The notes beneath the pieces were generated by a model. It searched no databases. It was not told the origin of the DNA and saw only the letters and a list, made by a program, of their open reading frames with translations. A program made the translations under genes and the position numbers. 64,000 nt of DNA from Streptomyces akebiae (GTDB taxonomy: Bacteria > Actinomycetota > Actinomycetes > Streptomycetales > Streptomycetaceae). Positions 43,520 to 52,481 of this stretch are shown in pieces (positions within the stretch are counted from its first letter, which is position 1; the number at the start of each line of letters is the position of its first letter). Location of the stretch: assembly GCF_019599145.1 (NCBI RefSeq), contig NZ_CP080647.1:310001-374000 (forward strand). Reading direction: 5' to 3'.

Positions 43520-46500
43520 TCAGCCGACGCGGATCTCGGCGAGTTGCAGGCGGTACTTGGCGGACTCGTCGGTGGCGGGGCGGCCGAGTCTGGTGACCCT
43601 CAGCCGCAGGTGGCGGCCGGTGGCGGAGGTGAGGGTGTAGGTCTGGGCGGCTCCGTTGGGGTTGGGTTCGCCGGTGACGGTGCGCGCGGTGGTGTAGGAG
43701 GTGGCGCCGTCGAGGCGGGTCTGGATCGTGAAGTCGACCGGGAAGCCCGCCGTGCCGCCGCCCGCACCACTGGTGTCCGTGCGCGGGTGGAGGGTGACCG
43801 TGCCGACGGCCCGGTCCGCGCCGAGGTCGAGCTCGATCCACACGGGCGTGTCGCTGACATCGGCGGAGGCGAAGTCGATGCTGGTGAAGCCCTTGGCGCC
43901 GGCCGCGCTGGTGAGAGTGCCGTCCAGGACGCGGGTCTTGCCCCAGTCACCGTTCTCCAGCGTGCAGTTGCCGGTGACCGTGGTCGCGGCGGTGGGGACG
44001 GTGAGTTCGGCGAGCTGGAGGCGGTACTTGGCCGACTCGTCCGTGGCGGGGGCGCCGAGCCGCGTGGCCTGGAGCCGCACGTACCGGGCGGTCGTGGTCC
44101 TGAAGCCGTACGTCTGCACGCGGCCGTCGGGGTTGGCCTGCCCGGTGACGGTGCGGACGGTGGTGTAGGTGCCGCCGCCCTCGGGGCGGGTCTGGATCGT
44201 GAAGTCGACCGGGAATCCGGCCGTTCCACCTCCGGCGGCCGGGGTGTCGGTGCGGGGGAAGAGGCGTACGGCGTCGAGGTCGGTGTCGGCGCCGAGGTCG
44301 ACCTCCACCCAGACCGGGTTGGCGCCGACATCGGCGGAGGGGAAGTCGTTGCTGGTGTAGCCCCGCGCGCCGCTGACGCTGGTGAGCTTGCCGTCGGTGA
44401 GCCGGTTCCTGCCCCACTCACCGTTCTCCAGGCTGTTGTTGCTGGTGACCGGACGGGCGAGCGCGAGGTTGTCGAGCCGGCCCGCTCCGGTGACCGTGAG
44501 CGTCCACGCGCCCGGCTGGAGCAGGAAGTAGACGTACGAGGCGTCCTTGCCGTCGTAGGTCAGCCCGCTGACGCCGCCGGTGGCGGAACCGCCGCTGAAG
44601 ACCGTGGTGTCGCCCGCCTTGACCACGGGCTGCGCGCCGCCGTAGGTGGGCACGCCCACCCGGGCGGTCGTGCCGCCCGGCGATGTGAGGGTCAGGGTCG
44701 CCCTGGTGCCGTCGCGGGTGATCCCGAAGCGGATGTCGCCCTTGCCCGTGGGGACGACTGTGTTGATCTTCGTCAGAGTGCCGGTCTGCGGGACCACCTC
44801 GTACCTGCTCCAGCCGGGCGCGGTCGGGCGGACGCCCGCGGCGTAGGCGGACAGGGCGTACAGGGGGCCGCCGTTCCAGGCGTGGTTGTCCGTGCCGGCG
44901 GCCTTGTCCCACAGCTCCCACAGGGTGTGGCAGACGGGGTCGGTGACCTGGGCGGCGAAGCGGTTGCGCATCCGCTCCTCGGCGACCGTGGCCGCGCCCA
45001 TGAGGTAGAGCGCTTCGAGGACGTAGAACTCCATGTACGGGCTGGCGTTGAGGTGCGTGCGCAGCACCTCGGTGACGGCCTTGTGGCGCGAGGCGGGGGC
45101 CAGGCCGGCGACGACGGCGAGGCCGTTGGCGCGGTCGTCGGTGTCACGGGTGTAGCCCGGTGAGCGGTACTCGCCCCGGGAGGAGTTCCACAGGACGCGG
45201 TCGAAGTTGGCCTTGATGCTGTCGCGCCGCGACTTCCAGCCCGCCACGTCGCCGGTGTTGCCGCTGAGGTCGGCGAGCTTGGCGGCGGTGTCCAGCGCGA
45301 GGTAGTACCAGCAGTTGTCGAGGACACGGGCGTCGATGTCGTTCCCCCAGTCCTCCCAGTCCCAGTCCCCCGCCCGGTGGTTGACCAGGCCGTCGCCGTC
45401 CAGGGTCCACAGGTCGAGGTACTTCTTCACCGCCGGGTAGGCGCCGGTGACGGCGCTCTCGTTGCCGGTGTAGAGGTAGTACGTCCAGAAGGACCACACC
45501 GAGGCGAGCATCTGGACGGGCAGTTCGGCGGTCCAGATCGTCGAGGGCACCGGGGAGTACAGGGCGCCGCCGGACTTCTGCCAGGCGGCGAGCTGGGCGA
45601 TGGCCTTCTCGCCGAGGGCGTGGGACCTGGTGTCGAAGGTGTAGAAGCCCTCCTTGAGCTGGTTGACCACGTCCCCCCACCACTGGGCGCGCTCACGGGT
45701 GGGACAGTCCATGTAGTTGTCGCGCATGTTGACGTACATCGTGCGCGCGGCCTTGGTCCACAGCGTGTCCAGGAAGGGGTCACTGCTGCTGAACGACCCG
45801 GCGAAGTCGGTGTCGTAGCCCGACTCCCGGTACTTCAGCTCCAGGATCGTCACGTCGGCGGGGATCGTGTACCGCACCGCCGTACCGCTCATCCACGCCA
45901 GCGACTCGAACTCCTGCACCCCGCCGGCGCAGATGTAGGTGGCGCGCATGTTGTACTGCGTCCCCGGCTCGATCCCGGTCAGGCCCGCGCCGTCGTCGTA
46001 GTGGTCGGTCTGGATGCCGATCACGGCTCCGGCCGGTGCGTCCACCTTCAGGAACGGGGTCACCTGGATGTTCGACGGCAGCGTGGCCGAGATCCCGGTG
46101 GATCCGCGCCCCGTGGTCGGCAGCGACGAGGCGTTGGTGTACGTCCTCAGGCCGGAGTAACGGAACTGCGGGATCGGGCGCTCGACGAGGCCGTTCCAGG
46201 GTGCGGCGCCCGCGGCGCCGAAGTCGGTCGGCGCGGTCCAGGCGCTGTCGTCGAACCCGGGCGACCGCCAGCCGGACATGACGGCGGCGGCGCGGGCGTC
46301 GTAGTGCACATTGGACTCGGGCAACCGGAAGTTGACCTGCGTACCGCTGGTGTTGTTCGAGTAGCCGGGGTGGACTCGGTGCTTCCAGCCGGTGTCGCTG
46401 ACCAGCCGGGTGGTGTTCGCGCCGACCTCGATGGCCGACTGGAACAGCAGCCCGCCCTTGCCGCTGCTGTTGTGCGAGAAGCCCTGCTTGCCGAAGTACC

Positions 46501-46882
46501 ACACCAGCAGCGCCACGGTGTTGCCGCCGCTCTTCAGGTACGGGGCAAGGTCGATCTCGTCGTAGTAGGTGTCCGTGCGGTTGGGGCCGCGCTTGAGCCC
46601 GCCCTCGAAGACCACCAGGGTGCCGTTCACCCACAACCAGTACTTCGAGTCCGCCGCGATCTGCGTGACCGCCTTCGAGGGCGCCGCGGCGAGGGTGAAC
46701 GATCTACGGAAGGCCACCCACTGGTTGGTGGCGCTGGTCGGGGCCCAGATCCACTTCGCGGTCCAGGAGACGGCTGCGGACGCGGTGGACGCGAGCCCGG
46801 GCAGCACAAGCGAGCCCAGGGTGGGCGCGAGGGCCACGGCTACGGCCGAGCGCAGGGTGGACCGGCGTGTGATGTCGGGCAT
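43520..46882 (-). CDS. Secreted alpha-L-rhamnosidase (GH78) with two F5/8-type C-terminal domains
   Basis: 1120 residues. The N-terminus MPDITRRSTLRSAVAVALAP, then LASTASA, is a Tat-type signal. The GH78 core (about 40-780) has the catalytic acidic motif DCPTRERAQWWGD and aromatic-rich substrate walls (WDWEDWGNDIDARVLDN, ELWDKAAGTDNHAWNGGP). Two tandem discoidin-like modules of about 140 residues end the protein; both close with ATDESAKYRLQLAE, so they arose by duplication. It removes terminal rhamnose from plant polysaccharides or glycosides. ATG 46882 gives the signal peptide directly. A divergent LacI gene and a 20-bp palindrome upstream indicate rhamnoside-induced control. Confidence 0.9.
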   Translation of the reverse strand: MPDITRRSTLRSAVAVALAPTLGSLVLPGLASTASAAVSWTAKWIWAPTSATNQWVAFRRSFTLAAAPSKAVTQIAADSKYWLWVNGTLVVFEGGLKRGPNRTDTYYDEIDLAPYLKSGGNTVALLVWYFGKQGFSHNSSGKGGLLFQSAIEVGANTTRLVSDTGWKHRVHPGYSNNTSGTQVNFRLPESNVHYDARAAAVMSGWRSPGFDDSAWTAPTDFGAAGAAPWNGLVERPIPQFRYSGLRTYTNASSLPTTGRGSTGISATLPSNIQVTPFLKVDAPAGAVIGIQTDHYDDGAGLTGIEPGTQYNMRATYICAGGVQEFESLAWMSGTAVRYTIPADVTILELKYRESGYDTDFAGSFSSSDPFLDTLWTKAARTMYVNMRDNYMDCPTRERAQWWGDVVNQLKEGFYTFDTRSHALGEKAIAQLAAWQKSGGALYSPVPSTIWTAELPVQMLASVWSFWTYYLYTGNESAVTGAYPAVKKYLDLWTLDGDGLVNHRAGDWDWEDWGNDIDARVLDNCWYYLALDTAAKLADLSGNTGDVAGWKSRRDSIKANFDRVLWNSSRGEYRSPGYTRDTDDRANGLAVVAGLAPASRHKAVTEVLRTHLNASPYMEFYVLEALYLMGAATVAEERMRNRFAAQVTDPVCHTLWELWDKAAGTDNHAWNGGPLYALSAYAAGVRPTAPGWSRYEVVPQTGTLTKINTVVPTGKGDIRFGITRDGTRATLTLTSPGGTTARVGVPTYGGAQPVVKAGDTTVFSGGSATGGVSGLTYDGKDASYVYFLLQPGAWTLTVTGAGRLDNLALARPVTSNNSLENGEWGRNRLTDGKLTSVSGARGYTSNDFPSADVGANPVWVEVDLGADTDLDAVRLFPRTDTPAAGGGTAGFPVDFTIQTRPEGGGTYTTVRTVTGQANPDGRVQTYGFRTTTARYVRLQATRLGAPATDESAKYRLQLAELTVPTAATTVTGNCTLENGDWGKTRVLDGTLTSAAGAKGFTSIDFASADVSDTPVWIELDLGADRAVGTVTLHPRTDTSGAGGGTAGFPVDFTIQTRLDGATSYTTARTVTGEPNPNGAAQTYTLTSATGRHLRLRVTRLGRPATDESAKYRLQLAEIRVG

Positions 46883-46925
46883 GGCGGCTCTCCTACGGCG
46901 ATGACTCGGTGCGGGTTGCGGCGGC

Positions 46926-46945
46926 GGATTGAATCGATTCAATCC
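46926..46945. promoter_or_regulatory. LacI-type operator before the rhamnosidase gene
   Basis: GGATTGAATCGATTCAATCC is a perfect 20-bp palindrome, 44 bp before the rhamnosidase start, in the space shared with the divergent LacI gene. The central CG and the 10-bp arms fit LacI-family operators. Confidence 0.78.
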
Positions 46946-47096
46946 GAGACCGTATGCGGCTCATTCGTAAAACGTGCCACACGGGGAACGCCCAAAGATT
47001 GAGGCGAGGAAGGCCGAGTCGTCAAGGAGTCTGCGAGTAACGTTCCGAAACGCCGACGAGGCAGAGCGGTGCGTGACGACGGAGGTGGGTCCCCCA

Positions 47097-48155
47097 GTGC
47101 AATCAACCGGCGGCTCGAAGCGAGTCACGATCGCCGATGTCGCGCGCAGCGCCGGGGTGTCCACCTCGGCGGTGTCGAAGGTGCTCAACAACGCCTACGG
47201 GGTGAGCCCGGCGATGCATGAGCGGGTGCGGACGGCGATGGCCGAGCTGGGCTACCGCCCGCACGCCGCCGCGCGAGGCATGCGGGGGCGTACGTACACG
47301 CTCGGCGTTCTCCTCGCGAGCATCCGCAACGCCTTCTACGCCGACCTCCTGGACGGCGTGAACACGGCGCTGCGCGAGACCGAGTACGCGCTCTTCCTCG
47401 GCTCCAGCGGCTCGTCCGAGATGGAGGACCAGACCAGGCTGATCCACGCCATGGTGGACCGGCGGATGGACGGCCTGATCCTGATCGCGCCCGCCGTGCG
47501 GCGCACGGAGGTGGTGCGCCTCGCGGCCGAGGTACCGACGGTGGTGATCGGCCACCACGACCCCTCCCCGGCGTACGACTGCGTGGTCAACCAGGACGGC
47601 ACGGGCGTCGACCTGGTCATCGACCACCTCGTCGGCCTCGGGCACCGGGACATCGCCCACCTGTCGCATCCGACGGTGCGCGGCACCCAGTGGGAGCAGC
47701 GGCCCGAGCACCACGTCCGGGCCGCCTACCGTGCGGCGATGGCCCGGCACGGGCTGGCCGACCTGGCCCGGATCGTGCACTCCGGCTACTCCGACGAGGG
47801 CGGCTACCGGGGCGCGAGGGAACTGCTCACCTCCGCGCGCCCGCCCACCGCGATATTCGCCGGCGCGGACGTCGCCGCGACCGGCGTCTTCCGGGCCGTC
47901 GCGGAGCTGGGTCTGCGCATCCCCGAGGACCTGTCCCTCGCGGGATACAACAACACGTCGGTCGCGGCGCTGGCCCCGGTGAGCCTCACCAGCGTCGACC
48001 AGGCCGGCGCCCTGATGGGCGAGACCGCGGCCCGACTGCTGCTGGAACGTGTCGACGGACGACGCGACCGCGCCGTGGTCACGGCGTCGATCCCCCACCT
48101 GGTGACGCGGGGCAGCACGGCCCCGCCCCGTCGTCGGCCGCCGGCGCTCCGATAG
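47097..48155 (+). CDS. LacI-family regulator of the rhamnosidase gene
   Basis: 352 residues. Helix-turn-helix VTIADVARSAGVSTSAVSKVLN at the start, hinge to a periplasmic-binding-protein-like effector domain (LGVLLASIRNAFYADLLDGVN; AIFAGADVAATGVFRAV; LAGYNNTSVAAL). I select GTG 47097, 8 residues before the helix-turn-helix, with GGAGGTGGG in front; earlier starts at 46974 or 47073 would add a long tail. Divergent from the GH78 gene. Confidence 0.88.
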   Translation: MQSTGGSKRVTIADVARSAGVSTSAVSKVLNNAYGVSPAMHERVRTAMAELGYRPHAAARGMRGRTYTLGVLLASIRNAFYADLLDGVNTALRETEYALFLGSSGSSEMEDQTRLIHAMVDRRMDGLILIAPAVRRTEVVRLAAEVPTVVIGHHDPSPAYDCVVNQDGTGVDLVIDHLVGLGHRDIAHLSHPTVRGTQWEQRPEHHVRAAYRAAMARHGLADLARIVHSGYSDEGGYRGARELLTSARPPTAIFAGADVAATGVFRAVAELGLRIPEDLSLAGYNNTSVAALAPVSLTSVDQAGALMGETAARLLLERVDGRRDRAVVTASIPHLVTRGSTAPPRRRPPALR

Positions 48156-48490
48156 GCCCCGTAGAACGTGGAACGTTCCACGCCGTCGGCCGACGTCAGC
48201 TGACGTCATCGGGCGCGCAGGGGGCCAGGGCCGACCACGAAGCCGGCGGTGACGGGCACCCTCCTGTCCGCTCGGCGTGGAGGGCCGTCGCGTCCTGTCC
48301 GATCGGCGCTCGATGGTCCTCGCCCGAGGGGCTCGCTCCGGGCTCGCTCCGGGCGGAACACGGCTCGGCGTCGGCGCAGCGGTCCGCGTTCCGGTCCTGA
48401 CCCGCCTCCTCGAGGTGGGGCCGAAGCTGTCGCTTCGCCCGCGGCGCACGTCCGTGGTGCGATGGAACCGGGGCGGAAAGGAGAGCGATC
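48156..48490. other. Intergenic region between LacI and GNAT genes
   Basis: 335 bp. It starts with a 16-bp perfect palindrome, CGTGGAACGTTCCACG (48167-48182), right after the LacI gene. No gene is apparent in the rest. Confidence 0.5.
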
Positions 48491-49465
48491 ATGCCCGCAG
48501 CGAAGCGAACGAGTGTCGCCGCCTCGGTGTCGGTCCGCCCGCTGGCCGAGCCGGACCTGGACCGGGCCGACGAGATCTTCAGGATCGCCTTCGGAACCTT
48601 CCTCGGGGCCCCGGAGCCGGAGACGTTCTTCGGGACCGCCGACTATGTCCGCACCCGCTGGGCGGCAGATCCACACGCGGCCTTCGCGGCGACCGTCGAG
48701 GGCGAGGTCGCCGGATCGAACTTCGCGACCGACTGGGGCAGCGTCGGGTTCTTCGGCCCGCTGACCGTCCGTCCGGACCTGTGGGACCAGGGCATCGGCA
48801 GGCGTCTGATGGAACCGGTCATGGCCTGCTTCGACACCTGGGAGAACCGCCACCTCGGACTGTTCACCTTCTCGCACAGTCCCAAGCACCTCGAGCTCTA
48901 CCGCCGGTACGGCTTCTGGCCCCGCTTCCTCACAGCCATCATGAAGAAGCAGGTCACCGCCAGTGCCGCGGTTTCCGGCCGCGTGCTGTACAGCGGGCTG
49001 ACCGCCCCCGAGCGGTCCGAAGCACTGAGCCTCGGTCGCGCACTGACGGGGGCCGTGTACGAGGGCCTGAGTTTGGAGCGCGAGATCATGGCCACACAGG
49101 CGCAGGGGCTCGGCGACACCATCCTCCTGGAGGGCGCCGGCTCGGATCTCGACGGTCTGGCCGTCTGCCACTGCGGAGCGGGGTCCGAGGCCGGGGAGGA
49201 CGTGTGCTTCGTCAAATTCGGCGCCGTACGCCCCGGCCGGGACGCCGCGGACCGGTTCGAGCGGCTGCTGGACGCGTGCGAGCAACTGGCCGCCGAGAGG
49301 GGGCTGGGGCAACTGGACGCCGGAATGAACCTGGCCCGCCAGGACGCCTACCGGTCCATGGTCGACCACGGTTTCCGCACCTGGCTGCAGGGCGTGACCA
49401 TGCACAAGCCCAACGAACCTGGCTACAGCCACCCGGACGCCTACGTGATCGACGACTGGCGCTGA
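48491..49465 (+). CDS. GNAT-family N-acetyltransferase
   Basis: 324 residues, long enough for two GNAT folds. The first half has the acetyl-CoA loop region VRPDLWDQGIGRRLM near residue 100 and a typical RYGFWPRF strand. The second half (about 195-310) keeps a similar layout with DAGMNLARQDAYRSMVDHGFRTW but no clear CoA loop. ATG 48491 has GGAGAG upstream. Substrate unknown. Confidence 0.85.
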   Translation: MPAAKRTSVAASVSVRPLAEPDLDRADEIFRIAFGTFLGAPEPETFFGTADYVRTRWAADPHAAFAATVEGEVAGSNFATDWGSVGFFGPLTVRPDLWDQGIGRRLMEPVMACFDTWENRHLGLFTFSHSPKHLELYRRYGFWPRFLTAIMKKQVTASAAVSGRVLYSGLTAPERSEALSLGRALTGAVYEGLSLEREIMATQAQGLGDTILLEGAGSDLDGLAVCHCGAGSEAGEDVCFVKFGAVRPGRDAADRFERLLDACEQLAAERGLGQLDAGMNLARQDAYRSMVDHGFRTWLQGVTMHKPNEPGYSHPDAYVIDDWR

Positions 49466-49510
49466 GTCGATCGCCACGCTCGGCTTCGGGGAGCTCCCGC
49501 TTCCCCTGTG

Positions 49511-50848
49511 TCACGTCGTGGCTTTGGTGTTGGGCCGCGGAGCGCTTTCCTCGGGGTGCCTGGGTGCGGTGCTCCTCCCTGTCCTGCGGTCCATCTCTCG
49601 CCACTCCGGCCGCAGCCCCACCAGGTTCGTGGTGAGGAAGTACGCGGCCCCGCAGACCAGCAGCACCGGCACGAGTCCGGCGGAGGACACCACCGCCCCC
49701 GCGATGAGCCCGCCGAGAGGGATACCTGCCCAGGCAAGCGAGTCGCCGAGCGCACTGACCCGGCCCAGCATCGGGCGTGGGACCCGCTCGATGAGGACGG
49801 CCCCGATCACCGGGTTGAGGAAGCCCGCACCGAATCCACTGACCGCGAAGACGGCCAATACCGCTCCCAGCGGAGCGTCGGAGGCGAGGATCAGGAATCT
49901 TGGGGCACCGGCCAGCAGGAACCCGGCGAAGAACACGAGTCGGCGGCGCAGCCGGTGTGCGGCCATGGCCGCGATCAGGCTCCCTGCAACCGCCGCGGCC
50001 CCCATCGCGCCGCCGGTGAGACCGATCGCCGTCGGCCCGTTGCCGGACTCCTTGGCCCAGACGGGCATGAGAACCGTCGTGAACGCGGCGTCGAGCAGGT
50101 TGGTGATGCCCACCATGACGATGACGGTGAGCAGCAGCGGCTCGGTACGCAGGAAGGCGAAACCTTCGCCGAAGCGTTTCCAGTAGCCCGCCCTTGTCTC
50201 CCCTGCCCGCGACGAGGCGCCCTCGGCCGGCTCTCCCACTCGGCGAGGCAGCGCCAGTGCGATGATCACCGATCCGAGAGCGAAACAACCCGCGTTGACG
50301 AGAAGCACTGTCAAGGGGCCCAGGAGCGCCACCAACGAGCCACCGGCGACCGGTCCGACGGTAGAGGCGAGCCGCTCGGTCGCGCCGGACAGGCCGGTGG
50401 CCCGCTCCAGCCGCACCCCAGCGCGCTCGGCCGCTTCCGGGACCATGACTTCCTTGGCCAGGTCTCCGGGTCCGCGGGCGCCACCGATCACCGCGACCAG
50501 GACCAGCAGCAGCGGGAAGGACAACAGGTGCAGGGCGTGGAAGAGCGGGACGGCGGCGACGGCGGTCGCGCTGGTGAGGTCCGTGGTCCAGGAGACGGTC
50601 CGTGGGCCGACCCGGTCCACCAGTGGTCCGGTGAGCGCCTTGACCACCACGTAGGGAGCCACCTCGAAGAAGGCGACCAGCCCCGTGCGGGTGGCGCTGT
50701 CGGTCGTGACCAGGACGAACCAAGGCAGTGCGAGCGCCGAGACCCGGGTACCGGTCAGCGACACGGCCATCGCCGCCAATACCCCGCCCAGAGGCCGTAA
50801 GGACCGCCTTCTGGACATGTCGTCAGCGGCTAAGGCGTCCCCCGTCAC
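49511..50848 (-). CDS. MFS transporter (enterobactin-exporter/MefA-like class)
   Basis: 445 residues with about 12 hydrophobic segments. MAVSLTGTRVSALALPWFVL and the loop GPLVDRVGPRTV (motif A) mark a major facilitator exporter. GTG 50848 overlaps the stop of the regulator gene by 4 bp, so it is the controlled partner of that repressor. Likely a drug or metabolite efflux pump. Confidence 0.87.
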   Translation of the reverse strand: MTGDALAADDMSRRRSLRPLGGVLAAMAVSLTGTRVSALALPWFVLVTTDSATRTGLVAFFEVAPYVVVKALTGPLVDRVGPRTVSWTTDLTSATAVAAVPLFHALHLLSFPLLLVLVAVIGGARGPGDLAKEVMVPEAAERAGVRLERATGLSGATERLASTVGPVAGGSLVALLGPLTVLLVNAGCFALGSVIIALALPRRVGEPAEGASSRAGETRAGYWKRFGEGFAFLRTEPLLLTVIVMVGITNLLDAAFTTVLMPVWAKESGNGPTAIGLTGGAMGAAAVAGSLIAAMAAHRLRRRLVFFAGFLLAGAPRFLILASDAPLGAVLAVFAVSGFGAGFLNPVIGAVLIERVPRPMLGRVSALGDSLAWAGIPLGGLIAGAVVSSAGLVPVLLVCGAAYFLTTNLVGLRPEWREMDRRTGRSTAPRHPEESAPRPNTKATT

Positions 50849-51510
50849 GACGTCTCCGCTCCTGCCACGGTCTCCGGACCGGAGTGCACCTCCGGCGCGG
50901 CGGGCGCGTCCAGTTCCGGCAGGATGTGTGCGATGACGCCGACCCGCTGGGCCCCCTCGGGGGCAGTCGCCGCCGCCTCGGGCGTGTCTTTCCGGTACCG
51001 GGCGATCACGTCCCTCAGTTCCTGCCGCATGCCGACGGCCTCTTCGGGCGTGAGCCGCAAGGCCCAGTCGCTCATGTCGAAGGTGTCCCGCCACGCGCGG
51101 GGCATCGTCTGCAGCTCGTTCAGCGTCTGCTGAGCGCGCAGGGTGTAAGCGGTGGCGACGGACTGCAGAAAGGCCATGGTGGCCTCGGGCTCTCGATCGA
51201 CCAGCTCTCGGTCGTTGAGCTCGGTCATCTGATGCACCGAACGCCACCAGCGCTCTCGCGCGTTGCCGCGCTCGGTGTCCTCCTCGACGAAACCAGCCGC
51301 GCCCAGCTGGCGCAGGTGATAGCTGGCCGTCCCGGAGTTGACCCCAAGCCGCTCGGCGAGTCGGGTGGCTGTCGATGGGCCGTACTTCCGCAGCAGCCCG
51401 ATCAGCTGCACGCGCACCGGATGCGCCATGGCGCGCAGGCCCTTGGCGTCCAGAACAACGGAGTTCTCTTCAGCGCTCCGGCCGTCGGGCCTCTTCGTCA
51501 CGTCGGTCAC
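50845..51510 (-). CDS. ArsR-type winged-helix repressor of the MFS gene
   Basis: 221 residues. The winged helix (about 20-95: AMAHPVRVQLIGLLRKYGPS, LGVNSGTASYHLRQL) is ArsR/HTH_20 type; the C-terminal half is a helical ligand or dimer domain. GTG 51510 is the most plausible start; a GTG nine bases later is possible. A 62-bp perfect palindrome begins 16 bp upstream and is the natural autoregulatory operator. Confidence 0.86.
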   Translation of the reverse strand: MTDVTKRPDGRSAEENSVVLDAKGLRAMAHPVRVQLIGLLRKYGPSTATRLAERLGVNSGTASYHLRQLGAAGFVEEDTERGNARERWWRSVHQMTELNDRELVDREPEATMAFLQSVATAYTLRAQQTLNELQTMPRAWRDTFDMSDWALRLTPEEAVGMRQELRDVIARYRKDTPEAAATAPEGAQRVGVIAHILPELDAPAAPEVHSGPETVAGAETS

Positions 51511-51525
51511 AGCACAGAGAGTAAA

Positions 51526-51587
51526 CCGCAAAGGAGTCTTCGCAAAGAGTTCTTCGCGAAGAACTCTTTGCGAAGACTCCTTTGCGG
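51526..51587. promoter_or_regulatory. 62-bp perfect palindrome before the MFS/ArsR operon
   Basis: Both arms are 31 bp and match fully. Inside, a CGCAAAG/CTTTGCG-type word recurs about every 14 bp, so the palindrome contains four phased half-sites. It lies between the ArsR gene and the end of the TetR gene. Confidence 0.85.
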
Positions 51588-51640
51588 CAAACCCTTGCAG
51601 TTCGGAGCGAAGGCGACGTCCGCAGCAGACGAACCCGCGT

Positions 51641-52333
51641 TCATCTCCCCGGCGCACGGGCCGCCAACGCCTCCAGCAGCAGGTCGACCGCGTCCTCGAA
51701 GGAGCTGTCGCCCATGCTGCGCAGGCTGTGGCGTACGGCGGTCAGGGCCGGGTACGACGCCGGATCCAGCCCCTGGTAGACCTCGCTCCACGCCCTCTCG
51801 TCCGCCTCGCGCTGCCCGCGCGGGAGCGCCAGGAGAGCCGCCTCCATGGCCGCGTGACTGAGCACGGTGTCGATGAACGTCAGATACATGCGGGGCGCGT
51901 CGGCGGGCCCGAAGCCCGCCGCGAGCAGCAGGCCGATGCCGGTGTCCACGGCGCGGATCTCGTTCGGGCGCCGGGTGACCCGGTACGAGGCGAAGGCTGC
52001 CGCGCGAGGGTGGGCGAGATACCCGTCGCGGACCCGCAGCGCCATGTCGCGCAGGGCGGCCACCCAGTCGTCCCCGGGGACGAAGCCCGCCATCGCGTCG
52101 CCGATGATGCGGTCCGCGATGGCGAGCACCAGGTCGTCCGTGCCGTGGAAGTAGCGGTAGAGGGCGCTGGGGTCGCAGCCCAGGGCGGTGCCGAGCCGGC
52201 GCACACTGAGGGCCTCCGGGCCGTGCTCACCGATCAGCCGCAGCGCGGTCTCCACGATCAGCTCCTCCGACAGCACGACGCCCGAGCGGGTGGGGCGGCG
52301 GCGGCTGCGTTCCTGCGGGACACGGGTGGACAT
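51641..52333 (-). CDS. TetR-family regulator
   Basis: 230 residues. DNA-binding domain about 20-70 (LIVETALRLIGEHGPEALS, then LGCDPSALYRYFHGTDDLV). The C-terminal domain is of the TetR_C_1 kind. It is divergent from an APC permease gene and probably represses it together with the amidohydrolase. Confidence 0.88.
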   Translation of the reverse strand: MSTRVPQERSRRRPTRSGVVLSEELIVETALRLIGEHGPEALSVRRLGTALGCDPSALYRYFHGTDDLVLAIADRIIGDAMAGFVPGDDWVAALRDMALRVRDGYLAHPRAAAFASYRVTRRPNEIRAVDTGIGLLLAAGFGPADAPRMYLTFIDTVLSHAAMEAALLALPRGQREADERAWSEVYQGLDPASYPALTAVRHSLRSMGDSSFEDAVDLLLEALAARAPGR

Positions 52334-52391
52334 CGAGGGACTCCTGTCGGTCGGGAGGCGTACCGGCAGTGAAGGGGTCGGGTGCCCTTAT

Positions 52392-52406
52392 GTCAACAGC
52401 ATTGAC
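52392..52406. promoter_or_regulatory. Candidate TetR operator
   Basis: GTCAACAGCATTGAC has perfect 5-bp arms around a 5-bp centre in the space between the divergent tetR and permease genes. The TTGAC arm could also be a -35 box. Confidence 0.4.
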
Positions 52407-52481
52407 GCAAGACGAACGCCGGGTGTTCCATCACAGTCCCGCGCGGCTCTCACCTCGTCACCCTCCCCACGAGGAGCCTCC

